From Clostridia bacterium (GTDB lineage: Bacteria > Bacillota > Peptococcia > DRI-13 > DTU073), in assembly GCA_028709105.1 (NCBI GenBank), contig JAQVYD010000067.1:1-7450 (forward strand): a stretch of DNA of 7,450 nucleotides. Reading direction: 5' to 3'. Below, in pieces: positions 5,099 to 7,450 of the stretch (its first letter is position 1; each line of letters begins with the position of its first letter). The position numbers were made by a program, and so were the translations under genes. The notes under the pieces were generated by a model, which searched no databases, was not told where the DNA came from, and saw only the letters and a list, made by a program, of their open reading frames with translations.

Positions 5099-6247
5099 AT
5101 GAAAAAATCAGTCCTAATCTGGGGTTTCGTGCTTACTCTTTTCTTCTGCGGCTTATTATGCGGTTGTGATCATTCCACCACTGATAGTCCTCCCACCACC
5201 ACACTCCCCGAACCTCCACCGGAGAAAAATATTATCATTACGGCGGTAGGCGACATTATGATGCACAATACCCAAATCCAGGCAGGATATCAGCCTCAAC
5301 TTGGTACATATGACTTTTCTTCTTTTTTTACTAAAGTAACGCCCTTCCTCCAAACCTCTGATTTCGTGATTGGGAATCTAGAAACAACCCTCGGGAAAGA
5401 CCCCAAACAATACAGTGGTTACCCTCGCTTTAATTCACCCGCTATCCTGGCCCAAAACCTCAAAGAAGCCGGCTTTGATTTATTAACCACAGCCAACAAC
5501 CATTGTCTGGATAAGGGGATCAGCGGTCTCAACAGCACCCTTGACTGTATAGAGGCGGCAGGGCTTTTACACGTGGGAACCGCTCGCAGCCAAGAAGAAA
5601 AGGAGACGATTCTTTTTACCGAGATTCAAGATGTAAAAATCGCTTTCCTTGCTTATACTTATGGGGCTAATGGACTTAAACCTCCTCGTGGCCAAGAGTT
5701 CGCGGTAAACTTTATCGAAGAAGACCAAATTATCGCTGACCTAAAAAAAGCCCGAAACGAAGGGGCACAACTAATTATTCTGTGCCTGCATTTCGGACAA
5801 GAATACCAGGAACATCCCGATAGTGTTCAAATTAGATTGGCCAAAACATTCTTGCATGCAGGGGCCGACGTAATCCTAGGGAATCATCCCCATGTGCTGC
5901 AACTAACCCAAACCTATCAACAGGAAGAAGATAAAACTCAATTTGTGATTTACTCCTTAGGAAATTTTATTTCCGACCAAAAAGGGCTAGCTAGAAAATC
6001 CAGCATGATCCTCAACCTGCATTTCGGTATAGATACCCTCACCGGGGAACCTTACTTTAAAGAAGCCACCTCTATCCCGATCTGGACGAGAAAATATAAA
6101 AAAGAAGGCAGACTAACTTTTGAAGTCCTACCTTTAGAAGAAACTTTAACTAAAATTAGAGCAGCAGAAACGGGGGACTTTACTCTCGAGGAAATCCAAG
6201 AATTAGAACAAGCCTGGTTACATATTTCTTCTTATATGAAAAGTTGA
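5099..6247 (+). CDS. CapA-family (PGA_cap) metallophosphoesterase-like lipoprotein
   Basis: The 382-residue protein starts with a lipoprotein signal: MKK, a hydrophobic core (5-20) and lipobox LCGC with Cys23 as the expected lipidated residue, followed by a Ser/Thr/Pro-rich linker (25-43). The rest is a PGA_cap domain with the calcineurin-like metal and active-site motifs in order: AVGDIMMH (49-56), IGNLE (91-95), TTANNHCLDKG (130-140), CLHFGQEY (229-236), GNHPHVLQ (261-268) and YSLGNFISDQ (285-294). The founding member CapA of Bacillus takes part in poly-gamma-glutamate capsule assembly, but most family members lie outside capsule loci, and no capB or capC is seen here, so the substrate is unknown. 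It should act outside the membrane, anchored by lipid. It is followed 22 bases later by the exporter gene on the same strand, probably one operon. Confidence 0.93.
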   Translation: MKKSVLIWGFVLTLFFCGLLCGCDHSTTDSPPTTTLPEPPPEKNIIITAVGDIMMHNTQIQAGYQPQLGTYDFSSFFTKVTPFLQTSDFVIGNLETTLGKDPKQYSGYPRFNSPAILAQNLKEAGFDLLTTANNHCLDKGISGLNSTLDCIEAAGLLHVGTARSQEEKETILFTEIQDVKIAFLAYTYGANGLKPPRGQEFAVNFIEEDQIIADLKKARNEGAQLIILCLHFGQEYQEHPDSVQIRLAKTFLHAGADVILGNHPHVLQLTQTYQQEEDKTQFVIYSLGNFISDQKGLARKSSMILNLHFGIDTLTGEPYFKEATSIPIWTRKYKKEGRLTFEVLPLEETLTKIRAAETGDFTLEEIQELEQAWLHISSYMKS

Positions 6248-6269
6248 ATTAAAAAGAGGTTGAATCTTG

Positions 6270-7346
6270 ATGATTGGTGGAGCACGAGTTTTAAAAACGG
6301 GGATTGCCGTAACAATCAGTATGTATATTTGCGTTTTCTTTGACATTCAACCGGCAGTCTTTGCTGGTGCGGCAGCTGTTCTAAACCTGCAACCCTCACT
6401 GGGCAAAAGTCTTTATAACGCCTTAGAGCAAATTTTAACCCAATTCATCGCCATCGGCATGGCCATCATCCTTGGGCTAACTATCGGTGGCAATCCTTTA
6501 GTCATGGGCTTAAGCACCATCTTAGTTCTTTTAATCTGTAATCACTTTAAATGGCGTAGCAGTATCTCGGGAGGAATTATGGCCACCATTTTCGTCTTGG
6601 GTTCCCCGCCTGATCAATTTTTAAATCATGCCCTGATGCGTTCTTTAGCTATCTTTATCGGGGTAGGAGCTGCCCTTCTCGTCAATATAACCATTGCCCG
6701 GCCGCACTATGAAGCACCCCTTCGCTCTAAATTAATGGAACTGAACAAATTCATCATGGCTAACTTTAGCCAAGTTGTGCAAAACTATCTGCAATTAACA
6801 CCACCTAATCCTGATACTTTAAAAGGACTAGATAAGCAAGCAGGAAAATTTTTTAATGCAGTTCACGACTACTATGACTTATATAAACATGACCTCGGGC
6901 TTTTAAAAGATGAAGAAAAAGACGCTCAGAAAATAAAAACCAAACTATACCGGGATTATTTAACTTATAATAAAGGGCTTTGGCAAAGAACGAAGGATAT
7001 CTTCTTTTTAGCACAAGAACGCAGTAAAAGAAGAGAAGAAGCAGGGAACTTACCGATTAGTGAGGATTTTCAACAAATTCTCCGGCTTATTAATAATACT
7101 CTGGAGCTCCTTAGCCAACAGAACCAAGAACTACAAAAAAAAATAACAGGAGAAACTACCACTATCGCTAAGGAACCTCATATCTGGAGTAAACTTGACG
7201 AGATTATCAACCAATGGCATGGCCATTGCTGTGAAGGAAGCTATTATCTCCATGCCTTGATTGAAGTTTCCCTGATTACTTATAAAATACGCTGGGCAGC
7301 CAAAGAATCAGCTTGTTTACTCGATTTTAAAAATAATGTGAATTGA
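6270..7346 (+). CDS. ArAE-family (aromatic acid exporter type 1-like) membrane protein
   Basis: The 358-residue protein has an N-terminal membrane half with about five hydrophobic segments (roughly 7-24, 29-40, 55-72, 77-91, 98-111, with another at 121-143; the first ones are short), including the conserved FAGAAAVLNLQPSLGKSLYNALEQ block (31-54) of the ArAE_1 family and the RPHYEAPLR junction (144-152). The C-terminal half (about 150-358) is soluble, helical and highly charged, matching the cytoplasmic domain of this family in Bacillota. Relatives are annotated as exporters of aromatic acids or similar organic anions; the substrate here is unknown. ATG at 6270 is preferred (AGAGGT 9 bases upstream); a TTG at 6267 would add one residue. 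It sits 22 bases after the CapA-like gene. No terminator is seen after its stop, and its TGA is part of the -35 box of the next promoter. Confidence 0.88.
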   Translation: MIGGARVLKTGIAVTISMYICVFFDIQPAVFAGAAAVLNLQPSLGKSLYNALEQILTQFIAIGMAIILGLTIGGNPLVMGLSTILVLLICNHFKWRSSISGGIMATIFVLGSPPDQFLNHALMRSLAIFIGVGAALLVNITIARPHYEAPLRSKLMELNKFIMANFSQVVQNYLQLTPPNPDTLKGLDKQAGKFFNAVHDYYDLYKHDLGLLKDEEKDAQKIKTKLYRDYLTYNKGLWQRTKDIFFLAQERSKRREEAGNLPISEDFQQILRLINNTLELLSQQNQELQKKITGETTTIAKEPHIWSKLDEIINQWHGHCCEGSYYLHALIEVSLITYKIRWAAKESACLLDFKNNVN

Positions 7347-7371
7347 CATTTACACCTAACCTTCTTATAAT
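7343..7371 (+). promoter_or_regulatory. Perfect consensus SigA promoter of the tRNA-Thr gene
   Basis: TTGACA (7343-7348) and TATAAT (7366-7371) are both exact, with the ideal 17-base spacing. The transcript should begin near 7378, about 25 bases before the tRNA. The -35 box contains the stop codon (7344-7346) of the preceding exporter gene, so coding and promoter sequence overlap. Such consensus strength fits a stable-RNA operon. Confidence 0.9.
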
Positions 7372-7402
7372 TAATATTGTTTACTGTAAAAATATCTTTT
7401 TT

Positions 7403-7450
7403 GCTACTGTAGCTCAGCCGGCAGAGCAGCTGATTCGTAATCAGCAGGTC
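7403..7450 (+). tRNA. tRNA-Thr, anticodon CGT, 5' part only
   Basis: Cloverleaf order is clear: 5' acceptor strand GCTACTG (7403-7409), TA, D arm with GCTC (7412-7415) and GAGC (7424-7427), anticodon stem GCTGA (7429-7433) and TCAGC (7441-7445) around loop TTCGTAA. The anticodon CGT (7436-7438) follows the invariant T33 and reads ACG, hence threonine. The variable loop has begun when the window ends; the T arm and 3' acceptor strand lie outside. Other tRNA genes may follow from the strong promoter, but this cannot be seen. Confidence 0.93.

Noticed and set aside
7380..7390. TTTACTGTAAA palindrome as a possible terminator of the exporter gene
   Set aside because: A one-base centre cannot form a hairpin loop with a useful stem, there is no T-run, and it lies after the predicted tRNA transcript start.

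Overview
The window looks like chromosome from a moderately AT-rich Gram-positive bacterium of the Bacillota, most likely a Clostridia-type anaerobe. This rests on strong purine-rich Shine-Dalgarno sites before nearly every gene, SigA-type promoters, a lipoprotein with a Gram-positive style signal, and the gene families present (short NfeD with a QmcA-type SPFH protein, endonuclease IV, a subtilisin-like S8 peptidase, a CapA-like phosphoesterase, an ArAE exporter). The exact genus cannot be read from the sequence.

Layout: positions 1-4958 are coded on the minus strand and 5099-7450 on the plus strand, with a divergent junction at 4959-5098. Read in the direction of minus-strand transcription, the order is: an S8 peptidase without a signal peptide (4958-3798); an 89-residue protein I do not recognise (3606-3337); endonuclease IV, nfo (3258-2431); an NfeD/QmcA-like membrane-scaffold operon (2280-895) closed by a clear intrinsic terminator (884-848); and an FAD-dependent oxidoreductase with an N-terminal membrane or export segment, cut off by the window start (788-1). 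On the plus strand are a CapA-family lipoprotein (5099-6247), an ArAE-type membrane transporter 22 bases after it (6270-7346), and the first 48 bases of a tRNA-Thr with anticodon CGT (7403-7450). The tRNA has its own perfect SigA promoter, whose -35 box overlaps the stop codon of the transporter gene.

Functionally this is mostly ordinary housekeeping and envelope content: membrane microdomain proteins, abasic-site DNA repair, protein turnover, and an envelope phosphoesterase/exporter pair. No mobile element, CRISPR array, phage gene or defence system is visible. I found no convincing undescribed system. The observations most worth a second look are the apparent non-canonical ATT start of nfeD, the signal-less subtilase with a propeptide-like N-terminus, the unknown 89-residue gene, the promoter buried in a stop codon, and the exported-looking FAD protein whose promoter abuts the upstream terminator.
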